Part shown: positions 1-8,386 of the stretch, piece by piece
How the letters are laid out: each line of letters begins with the position of its first letter
Numbering within the stretch: the stretch's first letter is position 1
Assembly: GCF_034008315.1 (NCBI RefSeq)
Contig: NZ_CP125377.1
Coordinates: forward strand, 2,120,001 to 2,184,000
Direction: 5' to 3'
Origin: Pseudomonas sp. P8_241
GTDB taxonomy: Bacteria; Pseudomonadota; Gammaproteobacteria; Pseudomonadales; Pseudomonadaceae
DNA length: 64,000 nucleotides
Made by a program: the position numbers and the translations under genes
The notes under the pieces: model-generated
Told to the model about the DNA's origin: nothing
The model's database searches: none
What the model saw: the letters and a program-made list of their open reading frames with translations, nothing else

Positions 1-534
1 CGAATTGCCCAATGGAAGGGTGTAGGACCAGGCCGGAGTGATCTGCCAGACATCGTCACCGGGGCGCGAGCCCTCGGTCTGGCGGTTATAGAAGTTCAAG
101 GTGAAAAAATTGAAGCCCGCAATCGCAAGGTCGAACCCGGGGCCGATCAGGTAGGCCTCGGTGTCGTCTTCGCCGTTCTCGTAGGTCATGGCCAGCAGCA
201 CGTCCTTGATCGGGCCGAATTCGAAGCGGCGGTCGAGGATCTTGCCAAAGGAGAGGCGCGGGCTGAATTCGCCGTAATAGGCGTGAACGCCCTTGTTCCG
301 GTCTTTCTCGCCGTTGTAGTAGGTACTGTCGATGAACATGAAGTTATCGCCGTACTTCCAGCGGTCGGCGTGTTCGAAGGTGATCGTCTGCTGGATCGAC
401 GGGTTCACCGCAAAGTCCTTGCCGTACAGATAGCTCAGGCTGTTGGTCTGCCACAGCAATAAATCGCCGGCCATGGCTTGACTCGCGGCCAGCAGGCCGG
501 CACTCAACAGCAAGTTGGTTTGTGTCCGAATCAT
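1..534 (-). CDS. Tsx-like outer-membrane nucleoside channel (partial)
   Basis: The reading frame begins with ATG at 534 and runs off the left edge, so only the first 178 residues are present. It opens with a signal peptide (MIRTQTNLLLSAGLLAASQAMA, cleavage after AMA) and continues with alternating aromatic beta-strand segments (LLLWQTNSLSYLYGKDF, FMFIDSTYYNGEK, LAIAGFNFFTLNFYNR) typical of the Tsx/OmpK nucleoside-specific channel family. By family knowledge it would let nucleosides or related small purines cross the outer membrane. Its position downstream of a purine permease and the urate degradation genes supports a purine uptake role; the exact substrate is inferred. Confidence 0.75.
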   Translation of the reverse strand, partial: MIRTQTNLLLSAGLLAASQAMAGDLLLWQTNSLSYLYGKDFAVNPSIQQTITFEHADRWKYGDNFMFIDSTYYNGEKDRNKGVHAYYGEFSPRLSFGKILDRRFEFGPIKDVLLAMTYENGEDDTEAYLIGPGFDLAIAGFNFFTLNFYNRQTEGSRPGDDVWQITPAWSYTLPLGNS

Positions 535-580
535 CTGTTGCTCCCTCTTGTTTTTATTTTTCAGGCGCAGGCACCGCCGC

Positions 581-687
581 CCCTGTAGGAGCGAGCCTGC
601 TCGCGATGGTCGTAAACGATTACGCGTGTTATCTGGAAAAACGCGCTGTTCTTGAATCCATCGCGAGCAAGCTCGCTCCTACAGGGG
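581..687. repeat. REP inverted pair (GAGCGAGC type)
   Basis: Two copies of the TGTAGGAGCGAGC-TGCTCGCGA element in opposite orientation (581-609 and 658-687) lie between the Tsx-like gene and the NCS2 permease gene. They can fold into a long cruciform or hairpin and may attenuate read-through or stabilise mRNA ends. Confidence 0.85.
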
Positions 688-702
688 TCATTGCCTAATG
701 AA

Positions 703-2061
703 TTAATGCGTGTGGGCTTGGCACTCATTGATGGCCGCGCGTTCAGCGCCGCCAAGGATGTTGAACAGCAGGTTCAGCACCAGTGCACTGATAGTGGCCA
801 TGGCGATGCCGCTGTGGGTAATCGGGCTCATCCACACCGGCAAGTGTGCGAAAAACTCCGGGCGTACCACTGGGATCAGGCCCATGCCGATGCTCACCGC
901 CACCAGCAATTGGTTGCGACGGTCACCGATGTCGGCTTCTTGCAGGATCTTGATCCCGGTGGCCGCGACCATGCCGAACATCGCAATGGCCGCACCACCC
1001 AATACCGCCGGTGGAATCGACGCCACCAGGAAGGCGGCTTTCGGCAGCAGGCTCAGCACGATCAGCAATCCGCCGGCGACGATGGTCACCGAACGGCAGC
1101 GCACGCCGGTCATTTGCACCAGGCCGATGTTCTGGGCGAAGGAGGAGTGGGTGAAGGTGTTGAAAAAACCGGCGAAGAACGAAGCGCCGGCATCGCAGAG
1201 CAAGCCGCGACGCAGCATCCGCGGGCAGACTTCCTGGCCGGTGATCTTGCCCAGCGCGAGGAACATTCCGGTGGACTCGACGAAAATGATGACCACCACC
1301 AGGCACATCGAGAGGATTGGCGCGAGTTCGAATTTCGGCATGCCGAAGTGCAGCGGTGTGACGAATTGCAGCCATGGCGCCTGGTCCATGCCACTCAGAT
1401 CAACCATCCCGATCAGACCGCAAAGCACGTAGCCCAGGCACATGCCGATCAGTACGGAAATGTTGACCCAGAAACCGCGCATGAAGCGATGCACCAGCAG
1501 GATGGTGCCGAGAACCAGTGCGGCAATGGCCAAGTAAATCGGTGAGCCGAATTGGGCGGCGCTCGCACCGCCACCGGCCCAATTCACAGCCACGGGGAAC
1601 AGCGACAAACCGATCGAGGTGATGACTGTGCCGGTGACCAGAGGTGGGAAGAAGCGAACGACTTTGGACATGAACGGCGCGATGAGCATGCCGAAGAACC
1701 CGGCGGCGATGGTTGCGCCGAAGATCCCTTGCAGACCGATACCGGGCATACCGGCCATGGCGACCATGCTGCCGACGGCGGCGAAACTGGCGCCCATCAT
1801 GACTGGCATGCGAATGCCCATTGGGCCGATGCCGAGGGATTGAACGATAGTGGCGATCCCGGCGACCAGCAGGTCGGCGTTGATCAGGAAGGCGATTTCT
1901 TCACGACTAAGGCCTGCGGCCTGTCCGATGATCAGCGGCACCGCGATGGCACCCCCGTACATCAGCAGAACATGTTGCAGACCGACCAGGATCAGCTGCA
2001 AAAGGGGCAAACGCTGAATGGCGGGTGCGTCGGGGATGCGCGCTTTGGAGAGCTCGGACAT
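703..2061 (-). CDS. NCS2 family xanthine/urate-type permease
   Basis: The 452-residue polytopic inner-membrane protein belongs to the nucleobase:cation symporter-2 family. Hydrophobic segments run through its length, and the family region IFVESTGMFLALGKITG and the loop FNTFTHSSFAQNIGLVQMTGVRCRSV are visible. It would import xanthine, uric acid or uracil by proton symport; the purine gene context favours xanthine or urate. ATG at 2061 is chosen over an upstream in-frame codon at 2109 because GAGGTG precedes it by 4 bases. It lies downstream of puuD on the same strand with a REP pair between them. Confidence 0.85.
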   Translation of the reverse strand: MSELSKARIPDAPAIQRLPLLQLILVGLQHVLLMYGGAIAVPLIIGQAAGLSREEIAFLINADLLVAGIATIVQSLGIGPMGIRMPVMMGASFAAVGSMVAMAGMPGIGLQGIFGATIAAGFFGMLIAPFMSKVVRFFPPLVTGTVITSIGLSLFPVAVNWAGGGASAAQFGSPIYLAIAALVLGTILLVHRFMRGFWVNISVLIGMCLGYVLCGLIGMVDLSGMDQAPWLQFVTPLHFGMPKFELAPILSMCLVVVIIFVESTGMFLALGKITGQEVCPRMLRRGLLCDAGASFFAGFFNTFTHSSFAQNIGLVQMTGVRCRSVTIVAGGLLIVLSLLPKAAFLVASIPPAVLGGAAIAMFGMVAATGIKILQEADIGDRRNQLLVAVSIGMGLIPVVRPEFFAHLPVWMSPITHSGIAMATISALVLNLLFNILGGAERAAINECQAHTH

Positions 2062-2123
2062 GCAACACCTCGGATCTTTTTTATTCTTGTGATTTTGTGC
2101 ATCAGGCAACCGCTGCGCGGTTG

Positions 2124-2198
2124 ATCGCCAGCAAGCCGGCTCCTACAGGTTGGGGTTTGCGAACGACGTAAACCCGTAGTAGCCGGCTTGCTGGCGAT
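2124..2198. repeat. REP inverted pair (AGCCGGCTTGCTGGCGAT type)
   Basis: Inverted copies at 2124-2149 and 2175-2198 sit between the NCS2 permease gene and puuD. Confidence 0.85.
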
Positions 2199-2209
2199 GC
2201 TTTCAACGA

Positions 2210-3514
2210 TCAGTTGGTCGGAGCTCCCTGCACAATCCAGGCACCGATCAGGTCACGTTCCTGCTGGGTCATCTGCGTGATGTTGCCCAGTGGCATGATC
2301 TGACTGGCGACGGCTTGAGCCTGAATACGCGCGGCGTTCTGGCGGATCTGCTCGGGGGTGTCGAACATCACACCGGCCGGAGCCGCGCTGAACAATGGGC
2401 TGGTCGGTTTGGCCGAATGGCAAACCGCGCAACGCTCCTGGATCACGCTGTGGACTTTGTCGAAGCCGGGGCCGGCGTTGGACGCTTGTGCTGGTGCAGC
2501 AGCGGCAGCTTCTGCTGGTTTGGCTTGGGCAGGCTTCAAACCACCGCCCACTGCAGTTTCCGGCAGCGGTTGGTATTCGATCGCAGCAGGTGCCTTGGCC
2601 ACTTCAGGAGCGCTGGACATCGGCTTCGGACCGGACACATAAGCCAGGCAGATCATGCCCACCGCTGCCACCGGCAGGGTCCAGGCAAACTTGTGGCTGT
2701 CGTGACGGGTGTTGAAGTAGTGACGCACCAACACCGCCAGCACCGCGATCCCGGCCAGGATCAACCAGTTGTACTGGCTGCCGTAGGTGCTCGGGAAGTG
2801 GTTGCTGATCATGATGAACAGCACGGGCAAGGTGAAGTAGTTGTTGTGACGCGAACGCAGCAGGCCTTTGGCCGGCAGTGCCGGGTCCGGCGTGCGGTTC
2901 TCGGCGATGGCCGCTACCAGTGCGCGTTGCGCCGGCATGATGATGCGGAACACGTTACCGACCATGATGGTGCCGATGATCGCGCCAACGTGCAGGTACG
3001 CACCGCGACCGCTGAACACTTTGCTGAAGCCATAGGCTGCGGCGATGATCAGAACGAACAGGATGGCGCCAAGCAGGGCAGGGCGTTTGCCCAGGGCCGA
3101 GTCGCAGAGGAAGGAGTAGATGAACCAGCCGATGAACAGCGAGCCGATACCGATGGCCACGCCTTCAGGACCGCTCAGGGTGCTGCCCGGAGCCAGCAGG
3201 TAGAGCGTCGGGTTGGAGTAGAACACCACGCACAGCAGCGCGATACCCGACATCCAGGTGAAGTAGGCTTCCCATTTGAACCAGTGCAGGTTGTCCGGCA
3301 TGGTCGGTGGAGCCAGTTTGTATTTTTCCAGGTGGTAGATACCGCCGCCGTGGATCGCCCACAAGTCACCGGCCAGACCACTTTTCGGGTTGACCCGATT
3401 GAGGTTGTTTTCCAGCCAGACGAAGTAGAACGATGCGCCGATCCAGGCCACGCCAGTAATCATATGAACCCAGCGCACGCTCAGGTTCAGCCATTCCAAC
3501 AGATGTGCTTCCAC
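2210..3514 (-). CDS. puuD: Urate hydroxylase/oxidase PuuD with C-terminal cytochrome c
   Basis: This 434-residue protein matches PuuD, the membrane-bound urate oxidase of many proteobacteria that converts urate to 5-hydroxyisourate. About eight membrane segments occupy residues 10-295 (motif GVAWIGASFYFVWLEN near the start). An Ala/Pro-rich linker follows at about 305-350, then a cytochrome c domain with the haem motif CAVCH at 362-366 and Met candidates near the C terminus. The haem tail suggests electrons pass to the respiratory chain rather than directly to O2. The start is GTG at 3514 with AGAGG upstream. Its product is handled by the HIU hydrolase and OHCU decarboxylase encoded nearby. 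Confidence 0.93.
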   Translation of the reverse strand: MEAHLLEWLNLSVRWVHMITGVAWIGASFYFVWLENNLNRVNPKSGLAGDLWAIHGGGIYHLEKYKLAPPTMPDNLHWFKWEAYFTWMSGIALLCVVFYSNPTLYLLAPGSTLSGPEGVAIGIGSLFIGWFIYSFLCDSALGKRPALLGAILFVLIIAAAYGFSKVFSGRGAYLHVGAIIGTIMVGNVFRIIMPAQRALVAAIAENRTPDPALPAKGLLRSRHNNYFTLPVLFIMISNHFPSTYGSQYNWLILAGIAVLAVLVRHYFNTRHDSHKFAWTLPVAAVGMICLAYVSGPKPMSSAPEVAKAPAAIEYQPLPETAVGGGLKPAQAKPAEAAAAAPAQASNAGPGFDKVHSVIQERCAVCHSAKPTSPLFSAAPAGVMFDTPEQIRQNAARIQAQAVASQIMPLGNITQMTQQERDLIGAWIVQGAPTN

Positions 3515-3564
3515 AGTCTTTACCTCTCGCCTGTCACTCTGTCGTCGAGTGATCAGACCTTCTC

Positions 3565-4068
3565 TTATTGGTGGGGGGCGAGGACCAAACGCTCTTCCTC
3601 TTTGAAAAAATGCTCATCGCAGTTATTGCCTGTGCCACTGCGATCAACCACCAGGAAGTCATCCCGCTTTTCGATCGTCAGCACCGGGTGGTGCCAAACG
3701 CCGCGATGGTAATTGATGCCCTGCCTGCCGTTGGTGACGAAGGCGCGGACCAAGCCTGATACAGGTGCATCGCCAACGGGCGCGACCACGATCAGAAAGG
3801 GGTTGCCGAGCAGCGGAATGAAAGCCTGGCTGCCCAGCGGATGGCGCTCCAGCATGCAAACGGTCAGCGGCATGTCCTGTGCGTCGGCGCGGAAGATGCT
3901 GATGATCGCATTGTCCTCTGGCGTTGCGGTTTCGACCACGGCCAGTTTATGGAAGCGCATGGTCGAACCGTTGTTGATCATGAAGTGATCGCTACCGTCG
4001 GTTTCGATTACGTCACCGAAAGGGGCGAAGGCTTCTTTGGTCAGCGGTTCAATCGTTAATGTGCGCAT
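3565..4068 (-). CDS. allA: Ureidoglycolate lyase
   Basis: The 167-residue protein has the length and sequence of the AllA cupin family (MRTLTIEPLTKEAFAPFGDVI at the start; HPLGSQAFIPL and GVWHHPVL in the barrel). It splits (S)-ureidoglycolate into glyoxylate and urea, the last step of allantoin breakdown, in the cytosol. It lies between puuD and alc on the minus strand, which fits the pathway order. The ATG at 4068 has no strong Shine-Dalgarno sequence, and a REP pair separates it from alc. Confidence 0.93.
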   Translation of the reverse strand: MRTLTIEPLTKEAFAPFGDVIETDGSDHFMINNGSTMRFHKLAVVETATPEDNAIISIFRADAQDMPLTVCMLERHPLGSQAFIPLLGNPFLIVVAPVGDAPVSGLVRAFVTNGRQGINYHRGVWHHPVLTIEKRDDFLVVDRSGTGNNCDEHFFKEEERLVLAPHQ

Positions 4069-4109
4069 GCTGTTCTACTTAATCTCAAATGTGTTGGTGT
4101 GCAGCTTTT

Positions 4110-4177
4110 GTAGGAGCCCGGCTTGCCGGCGATGGCGTCGGTAAGGGCGCCATCGCCAGCAAGCCGGCTCCTACAGG
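4110..4177. repeat. REP inverted pair
   Basis: TGTAGGAGCCCGGCTTGCCGGCGATGGCG (4110-4138) is followed by its near-complement at 4147-4177, with a loop of only about 8 bases, between alc and allA. Confidence 0.85.
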
Positions 4178-4191
4178 TTTTCCATCAGCGC

Positions 4192-5187
4192 TTATTTAGC
4201 GACCTTGCCCAAAACGCGCAGGCGGCTCACACCACCGTCCGGGAACACGTTCAGGCGGATGTGGGTGATCGGGCCCAGTGCCTTGATCTGCTCGGCGAAG
4301 GTGTGTTCGGCGTGCATTTCCAGCTTCTGGCTTGGCAGCAGTTCGCGCCAGAACAGCGATTGGGTTTCGATCTGGCTGTCGGTACCGCCCTTCACGAACG
4401 CGCCCTGGATCGAGCAAGTGTCCGGGTAGTTGCCTTTGAAGTGCAGGGTGTCGACGATTATTTTCTCGATCTCGCCCGGGTGACCCAGCGCGACGATGAC
4501 CCAGTCATTGCCTGGCGTACGACGACGTGCGGTTTCCCAGCCGTCGCCCATGTTGATGCCACGGCCCGGGTTGAGGATGTTGCTCATGCGACCGAAGTGT
4601 TCATCGGAGCAGGCGAGGGCGCGGCCGCCGTTGAGGGCTGCGGCCAGGTCGACTTGCTCGTTGTCACCGACAGCGGACCAGTCGCGGAACGGAATGCCGT
4701 ACACGCGCAGACGGGCAACACCACCGTCCGGGTAGATGTTGAAGCGCAGGTGGCTGAACGCCTGGTCGTTGTTGATTTCGTGGAAGTGGTGGCTGTTGCC
4801 TTGCAGCTCGACGGCGGACAGCACTTCAGTCCACTGGGTGTTTTCGTTCGGCTCGCCTTCGGCCAGGAAGCAGGCTTCCAGGGATGCCGATGGCGGGAAG
4901 TTGCCGGTGAAGAATGAAGTGTCGATGTCGACGCCCTTGATCGAACCCGGTACGCCCAGGCGGATCACTGCGCTGTCGAAGCCTTCGAAGCGCTTGCGGC
5001 GCGACTCCCAGCCGTCCATCCACTTGCCGTTGTCATCGAACACGCCCTCCTTCCATACGGCCGGGGTCGGTTGGAACAGACGGTTGGCGTCTGCGAACCA
5101 GTCATCGGTGACCGAGATGATTTTGGTGCCCAGGCGGGCGTCGGCCAGGTTGACGAACTTCTCGAAAGGTACGGCGTAAGCTTTCAT
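4192..5187 (-). CDS. alc: Allantoicase
   Basis: The 331-residue protein has two tandem allantoicase repeats. In the first, [25 protein letters not shown] and [16 protein letters not shown] are visible; in the second, [26 protein letters not shown] and [16 protein letters not shown]. It hydrolyses allantoate to (S)-ureidoglycolate and urea, supplying AllA encoded just downstream. ATG at 5187 is preceded by AAGAAG. It follows uraD with an 86-bp gap and is likely cotranscribed with puuE-uraD. Confidence 0.95.
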   Translation of the reverse strand: MKAYAVPFEKFVNLADARLGTKIISVTDDWFADANRLFQPTPAVWKEGVFDDNGKWMDGWESRRKRFEGFDSAVIRLGVPGSIKGVDIDTSFFTGNFPPSASLEACFLAEGEPNENTQWTEVLSAVELQGNSHHFHEINNDQAFSHLRFNIYPDGGVARLRVYGIPFRDWSAVGDNEQVDLAAALNGGRALACSDEHFGRMSNILNPGRGINMGDGWETARRRTPGNDWVIVALGHPGEIEKIIVDTLHFKGNYPDTCSIQGAFVKGGTDSQIETQSLFWRELLPSQKLEMHAEHTFAEQIKALGPITHIRLNVFPDGGVSRLRVLGKVAK

Positions 5188-5273
5188 TCTTCTTGTCTGC
5201 CTTTAAATAAGTGGCTTGGGATGCTTGCAGTGCCCTGGGTGTTTTCGCGTTTTTAACACTCGGGCAAGGCTTG

Positions 5274-5789
5274 CTATAGGGTCAGTAATCGGAACAGGGC
5301 GATCTTGTTGATCTCCGCCAGCGCGCATTTGAATTCGGTCTCGACCGAGTTGTGAATGCGCGTTTCGAACGCTGCGAGGATCTGATGCCGGTTGCTGCCT
5401 TTTACCGCCATGATGAAGGGAAACTTGAACTTGGCTTTGTAGGCGTCGTTCAGCTCGGTGAAGCGTTGGAACTCTTCGGCCGTGCATTGGTGAATACCGG
5501 CGCCAGCCTGTTCATTGGTGCTGGCTTCGGTCAATTGGCCCTGGACGGCCGCACGGCCTGCCAGGTCCGGGTGAGCGACGACCAGCTCAAGCTGGCTTTC
5601 GTGATCGGCGCTCAACAGGATGTCGCTCATGCGCTGGTGCAGGGTTTCGATCTCGTCGATCGAAGGGTCCTGGCCCAGGTCGAAGGCCTTCTCGGCCACC
5701 CATGGCGAGTGTTCGTAGATGTCGGCGAAAGCGGCGACGAAGGCGTCGCGGCTCAGGGTCGAGGGTTTTACGGTTTGAAAGGTGCTCAT
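5274..5789 (-). CDS. uraD: OHCU decarboxylase
   Basis: A 171-residue 2-oxo-4-hydroxy-4-carboxy-5-ureidoimidazoline decarboxylase. Family motifs are visible: FVAAFADIYEHSPWVAEKA, LVVAHPDLAGRAA, FRFTELNDAYKAKFKFPFI and a C-terminal RIHNSVETEFKCALAEI. It converts OHCU, formed by the HIU hydrolase, to S-allantoin. The start is ATG at 5789, which overlaps the puuE stop in an ATGA junction and so indicates translational coupling; an upstream in-frame extension lacks family similarity. Confidence 0.95.
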   Translation of the reverse strand: MSTFQTVKPSTLSRDAFVAAFADIYEHSPWVAEKAFDLGQDPSIDEIETLHQRMSDILLSADHESQLELVVAHPDLAGRAAVQGQLTEASTNEQAGAGIHQCTAEEFQRFTELNDAYKAKFKFPFIMAVKGSNRHQILAAFETRIHNSVETEFKCALAEINKIALFRLLTL

Positions 5790-6712
5790 TGGGCAGCCCC
5801 TGTGTACGGGTGGGTTTCTTGCCAGTGGCGCGCGATGTCGACGCGACGGCTGAACCACACCTGTTCATGACTTTTAGCGTATTCGATAAAGCGCTTGAGC
5901 GAAGCCAGACGCGCCGGACGGCCGATCAGGCGGCAGTGCAGGCCGATCGACAGCATCTTCGGGGCGTCGCTGCCTTCGGCGTACAGCACGTCGAACGCGT
6001 CTTTGAGGTATTCGAAGAAGTCGTCGCCCTTGTTGAAGCCCTGGACTTGGGTGAAGCGCATGTCGTTGGTGTCCAGGGTGTACGGGATCACCAGGTGCGG
6101 CTTGCCGGTCGGGTTGTTCGGTTCCCAGTAGGGCAGGTCGTCGTCGTAGGTATCGCTGTCGTAGAGGAAACCGCCTTCTTCCATCACCAGGCGACGGGTA
6201 TTCGGGCCGGTGCGGCCGGTGTACCAGCCCAGCGGGCGTTCGCCGGTGATTTCGGTGAGGATGCGGATCGCTTCGAGCATGTGCTCGCGTTCCTGGGCTT
6301 CGTCCATGTACTGGTAGTCGATCCAGCGATAGCCGTGGCTGCAGATCTCGTGACCGGCATCGACCATGGCGCGGATCACGTCTGGATGGCGCTGGGCGGC
6401 CATGGCCACGGCGAAGACGGTCAACGGAATGTCGAATTCCTTGAACAGTTTCAGGATCCGCCAGACGCCGGTACGGCTGCCATACTCGTATAGGGATTCC
6501 ATGCTCATGTTGCGCGCGCCTTGTAGCGGCTGCGCAGAAACCATTTCCGAGAGGAAGGCTTCGGACTCTTTATCGCCGTGCAGGATATTGCGCTCGCCGC
6601 CTTCTTCGTAATTGAGCACGAACGACAGGGCGATGCGGGCGTTGCCCGGCCAGTGTGGATGGGGAGGGTTACTGCCGTAACCGACCAGGTCGCGTGGGTA
6701 GTCAGCGCTCAC
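5786..6712 (-). CDS. puuE: Allantoinase PuuE (polysaccharide-deacetylase fold)
   Basis: The 308-residue protein opens with YPRDLVGYGSNPPHPHWPGNARIALSFVLNYEEGGE, the PuuE signature. It carries the NodB-like metal region (ICSHGYRWIDYQ) and a C-terminal IGLHCRLIGRPARL. It opens the allantoin ring to give allantoate. It is the first gene of the purine degradation unit, and its promoter region carries a TTGTATACAA palindrome. It overlaps uraD by 4 bases. Confidence 0.95.
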   Translation of the reverse strand: MSADYPRDLVGYGSNPPHPHWPGNARIALSFVLNYEEGGERNILHGDKESEAFLSEMVSAQPLQGARNMSMESLYEYGSRTGVWRILKLFKEFDIPLTVFAVAMAAQRHPDVIRAMVDAGHEICSHGYRWIDYQYMDEAQEREHMLEAIRILTEITGERPLGWYTGRTGPNTRRLVMEEGGFLYDSDTYDDDLPYWEPNNPTGKPHLVIPYTLDTNDMRFTQVQGFNKGDDFFEYLKDAFDVLYAEGSDAPKMLSIGLHCRLIGRPARLASLKRFIEYAKSHEQVWFSRRVDIARHWQETHPYTGAAQ

Positions 6713-6799
6713 TGCAGTCTTCCTTCTTGTTCGGTGAAAACGGTTGGTGTGACGCGCCCGGGGTTTGAATGAAAGGCTGGCGTCACTGCAATGGGATGA

Positions 6800-6809
6800 T
6801 TGTATACAA
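6800..6809. promoter_or_regulatory. Palindromic operator TTGTATACAA (puuE)
   Basis: A perfect 10-bp palindrome overlaps the candidate -10 box of puuE. Its form (GTATAC core) resembles operators of FadR/VanR-type GntR regulators; that identification is inferred. The same sequence recurs at 9866 and a one-base variant at 7006. Confidence 0.6.
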
Positions 6810-7005
6810 CTTTATATTCACTTTGTAAGCCCGAATTTTCGCATTTTTCACCGACTGTCATCTTTTGCTGTTATTGGCAGGCGTCTGCAAGAAACCTGCC
6901 TGACCCGTCAGTTAATGATTTGATGAGGCATATTCTGCGGGGTTTTGCGTTGAATTGGCGAAAATCCGTTGGAGGGCGGGAGAAGGACGAAAAATGTCGT
7001 TTTTA

Positions 7006-7015
7006 TTGTGTACAA
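7006..7015. promoter_or_regulatory. Palindromic operator variant TTGTGTACAA (uraH)
   Basis: It differs by one base from the puuE operator. It lies about 133 bp upstream of uraH and overlaps a TACAAT that could be its -10 box, although no good -35 is apparent. Confidence 0.5.
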
Positions 7016-7147
7016 TTTTTTTGAAAAGTGTCTTAATCAGTCGCTCGCCGCAGCTTTTCGTGCTCCGAATCGGTGCGGTCTCCTTTTCACTTTGACTTCG
7101 GGAGGCGCGAAGTCTGACTGCTCCACGCAGGCAGGCGCGCAGAATCA

Positions 7148-7501
7148 ATGGGACGTTTGACTACACACGTTTTGGACGCAGCACACGGTTGCCCGGGCAG
7201 CTCGATCAAAGTCGAGTTGTACCGTGTTGAAGGTTCTCGGCTGGAATTGGTCGCCAGCGCGACAACCAACAGCGATGGCCGTGTCGATGCACCGCTGCTG
7301 CAGGGCGATGACTATCGCACCGGGGTCTATCAGGTTCAGTTCCACGCGGGCGATTACTACCGCGCCCGTGGCGTTCAGTTGCCGGAACCGGCGTTCCTGG
7401 ATGTGGTGGTGCTGCGTTTCGGCATCTCTGCCGAGCAGGATCACTACCATGTGCCACTGCTGATTTCGCCTTACAGCTATTCCACGTACCGCGGCAGCTG
7501 A
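7148..7501 (+). CDS. uraH: 5-hydroxyisourate hydrolase (transthyretin-like)
   Basis: The 117-residue protein has the HIU hydrolase signatures: GRLTTHVLDAAHGCPG at the N terminus (His7) and the C-terminal tetrapeptide YRGS preceded by PYSYST. It hydrolyses 5-hydroxyisourate from PuuD to OHCU for UraD. It is transcribed away from the degradation operon and shares a variant of the same operator. A rho-independent terminator follows at 7561. Confidence 0.96.
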   Translation: MGRLTTHVLDAAHGCPGSSIKVELYRVEGSRLELVASATTNSDGRVDAPLLQGDDYRTGVYQVQFHAGDYYRARGVQLPEPAFLDVVVLRFGISAEQDHYHVPLLISPYSYSTYRGS

Positions 7502-7560
7502 TCCCCCAAGCAGCTGCCTCACCCTGGAAGCGACTGCGCATATAGCTTCTTTGGTTTTTC

Positions 7561-7587
7561 GCCCGCTCACACTGCGGGCTTTTTTTC
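7561..7587 (+). terminator. Rho-independent terminator after uraH
   Basis: GCCCGC (7561-7566) pairs with GCGGGC (7574-7579) across a 7-base loop and is followed by eight T residues. Confidence 0.9.
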
Positions 7588-7602
7588 GTCTTGATGAATG
7601 TG

Positions 7603-7677
7603 AAAAGATCGCAGCCTTCGGCGGCTCCTACAGGTTCACACAAACCATGTAGGAGCTGCCGAAGGCTGCGATCTTTT
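7603..7677. repeat. REP inverted pair (GCTGCGATCTTTT type)
   Basis: AAAAGATCGCAGCCTTCGGC-GGCTCCTACA at 7603 and its inverse at 7648-7677 lie between the convergent uraH and LysE-family genes. Confidence 0.85.
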
Positions 7678-7687
7678 GCTCTTGCGG

Positions 7688-8314
7688 TTAGCGGCTCAAC
7701 AGAGACGCCGCACCCGCACCGCTGAACAACCCGGCACTGATCCGGTTGAACCAGCTCTGGCCCTTACCACTGCGCAGATACCGCGCTGCACCATGGGCGC
7801 CGAGGCCATAAGCCAGCTTGCAGGCCAGATCCAGCAGTGTCCATGTGACGATCATCACCAGCAACTGCGGCAAGAACGGCTGTTCAGCACTCAAGAACTG
7901 CGGCAGGAAAGCGGCAAAGAACAGAATGTCCTTCGGATTGCTCGCGCCCAGCATGAATGCCCGGCCGAACAGTGCACGAAAACGTGGCACCGGCGCCGCC
8001 TGAGGGACTTCGGCGCCGTGGGAAGGCAGGCGCGATTGCTGCCAGCTCTGCCATGCAAGATAGAACAGGTACAGCGCGCCAAGGATCTTCAGGGCGCTGA
8101 ACAGTTGTTCCGAAGCCAGCAGCAGGGCGCCCAGGCCCAGCGCCGAAGCACTCAGCAGGCAGATCGAAGCCGAAACCCCACCGAGAAACGCCGGATAGGA
8201 ACGGCGCAACCCGTAATTCAGACTGTTGCTGATCATCAACAACGACAGCGGCCCCGGGATCAGGATCACTATCAGCGCAGCGCCGCTGAACAGCAGCCAG
8301 GTTTCCAGACTCAT
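7688..8314 (-). CDS. LysE/RhtB family amino-acid exporter
   Basis: The 208-residue membrane protein has the LysE-family opening MSLETWLLFSGAALIVILIPGPLSLLMISNSLNYG and the GASNPKDILFF motif, with about six hydrophobic segments. Members export amino acids or their derivatives; the substrate here is not evident. ATG at 8314 has GGAGG 6 bases upstream and is preferred over an in-frame codon at 8368 that falls in the terminator of the neighbouring permease gene. Confidence 0.85.
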   Translation of the reverse strand: MSLETWLLFSGAALIVILIPGPLSLLMISNSLNYGLRRSYPAFLGGVSASICLLSASALGLGALLLASEQLFSALKILGALYLFYLAWQSWQQSRLPSHGAEVPQAAPVPRFRALFGRAFMLGASNPKDILFFAAFLPQFLSAEQPFLPQLLVMIVTWTLLDLACKLAYGLGAHGAARYLRSGKGQSWFNRISAGLFSGAGAASLLSR

Positions 8315-8332
8315 CACTTTCCTCCATTTGCA

Positions 8333-8362
8333 CAAAAGCCTCACCCGACGGGGTGAGGCTGT
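8333..8362 (-). terminator. Terminator after the AzgA-type permease
   Basis: A 10-bp perfect stem (AGCCTCACCC at 8337-8346, GGGTGAGGCT at 8351-8360) with a GACG loop is followed by TTTT on the minus strand. Confidence 0.85.
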
Positions 8363-8386
8363 TTCCAAGCGTGTACGGCGTGTGGT

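Larger units (their letters stand above)
6713..7147. other. Divergent puuE/uraH promoter region
   Basis: This 435-bp AT-richer gap separates the divergent puuE and uraH genes. It holds two related palindromes, one near each gene (entries at 6800 and 7006), and a puuE promoter candidate on the minus strand: TTACAA (6823-6828) and TACAAT (6799-6804) with an 18-bp spacer. I see no convincing coding sequence in it. Confidence 0.6.

Noticed and set aside
652..2124. Long open frames on the plus strand opposite the NCS2 permease gene
   Set aside because: They are antisense shadows of a high-GC gene, rich in His/Gln/Arg with no domain; the permease frame explains the sequence. The same holds for plus-strand frames opposite puuD, paaZ, phaJ, paaJ and tynA, and minus-strand frames opposite the effector and receptor.
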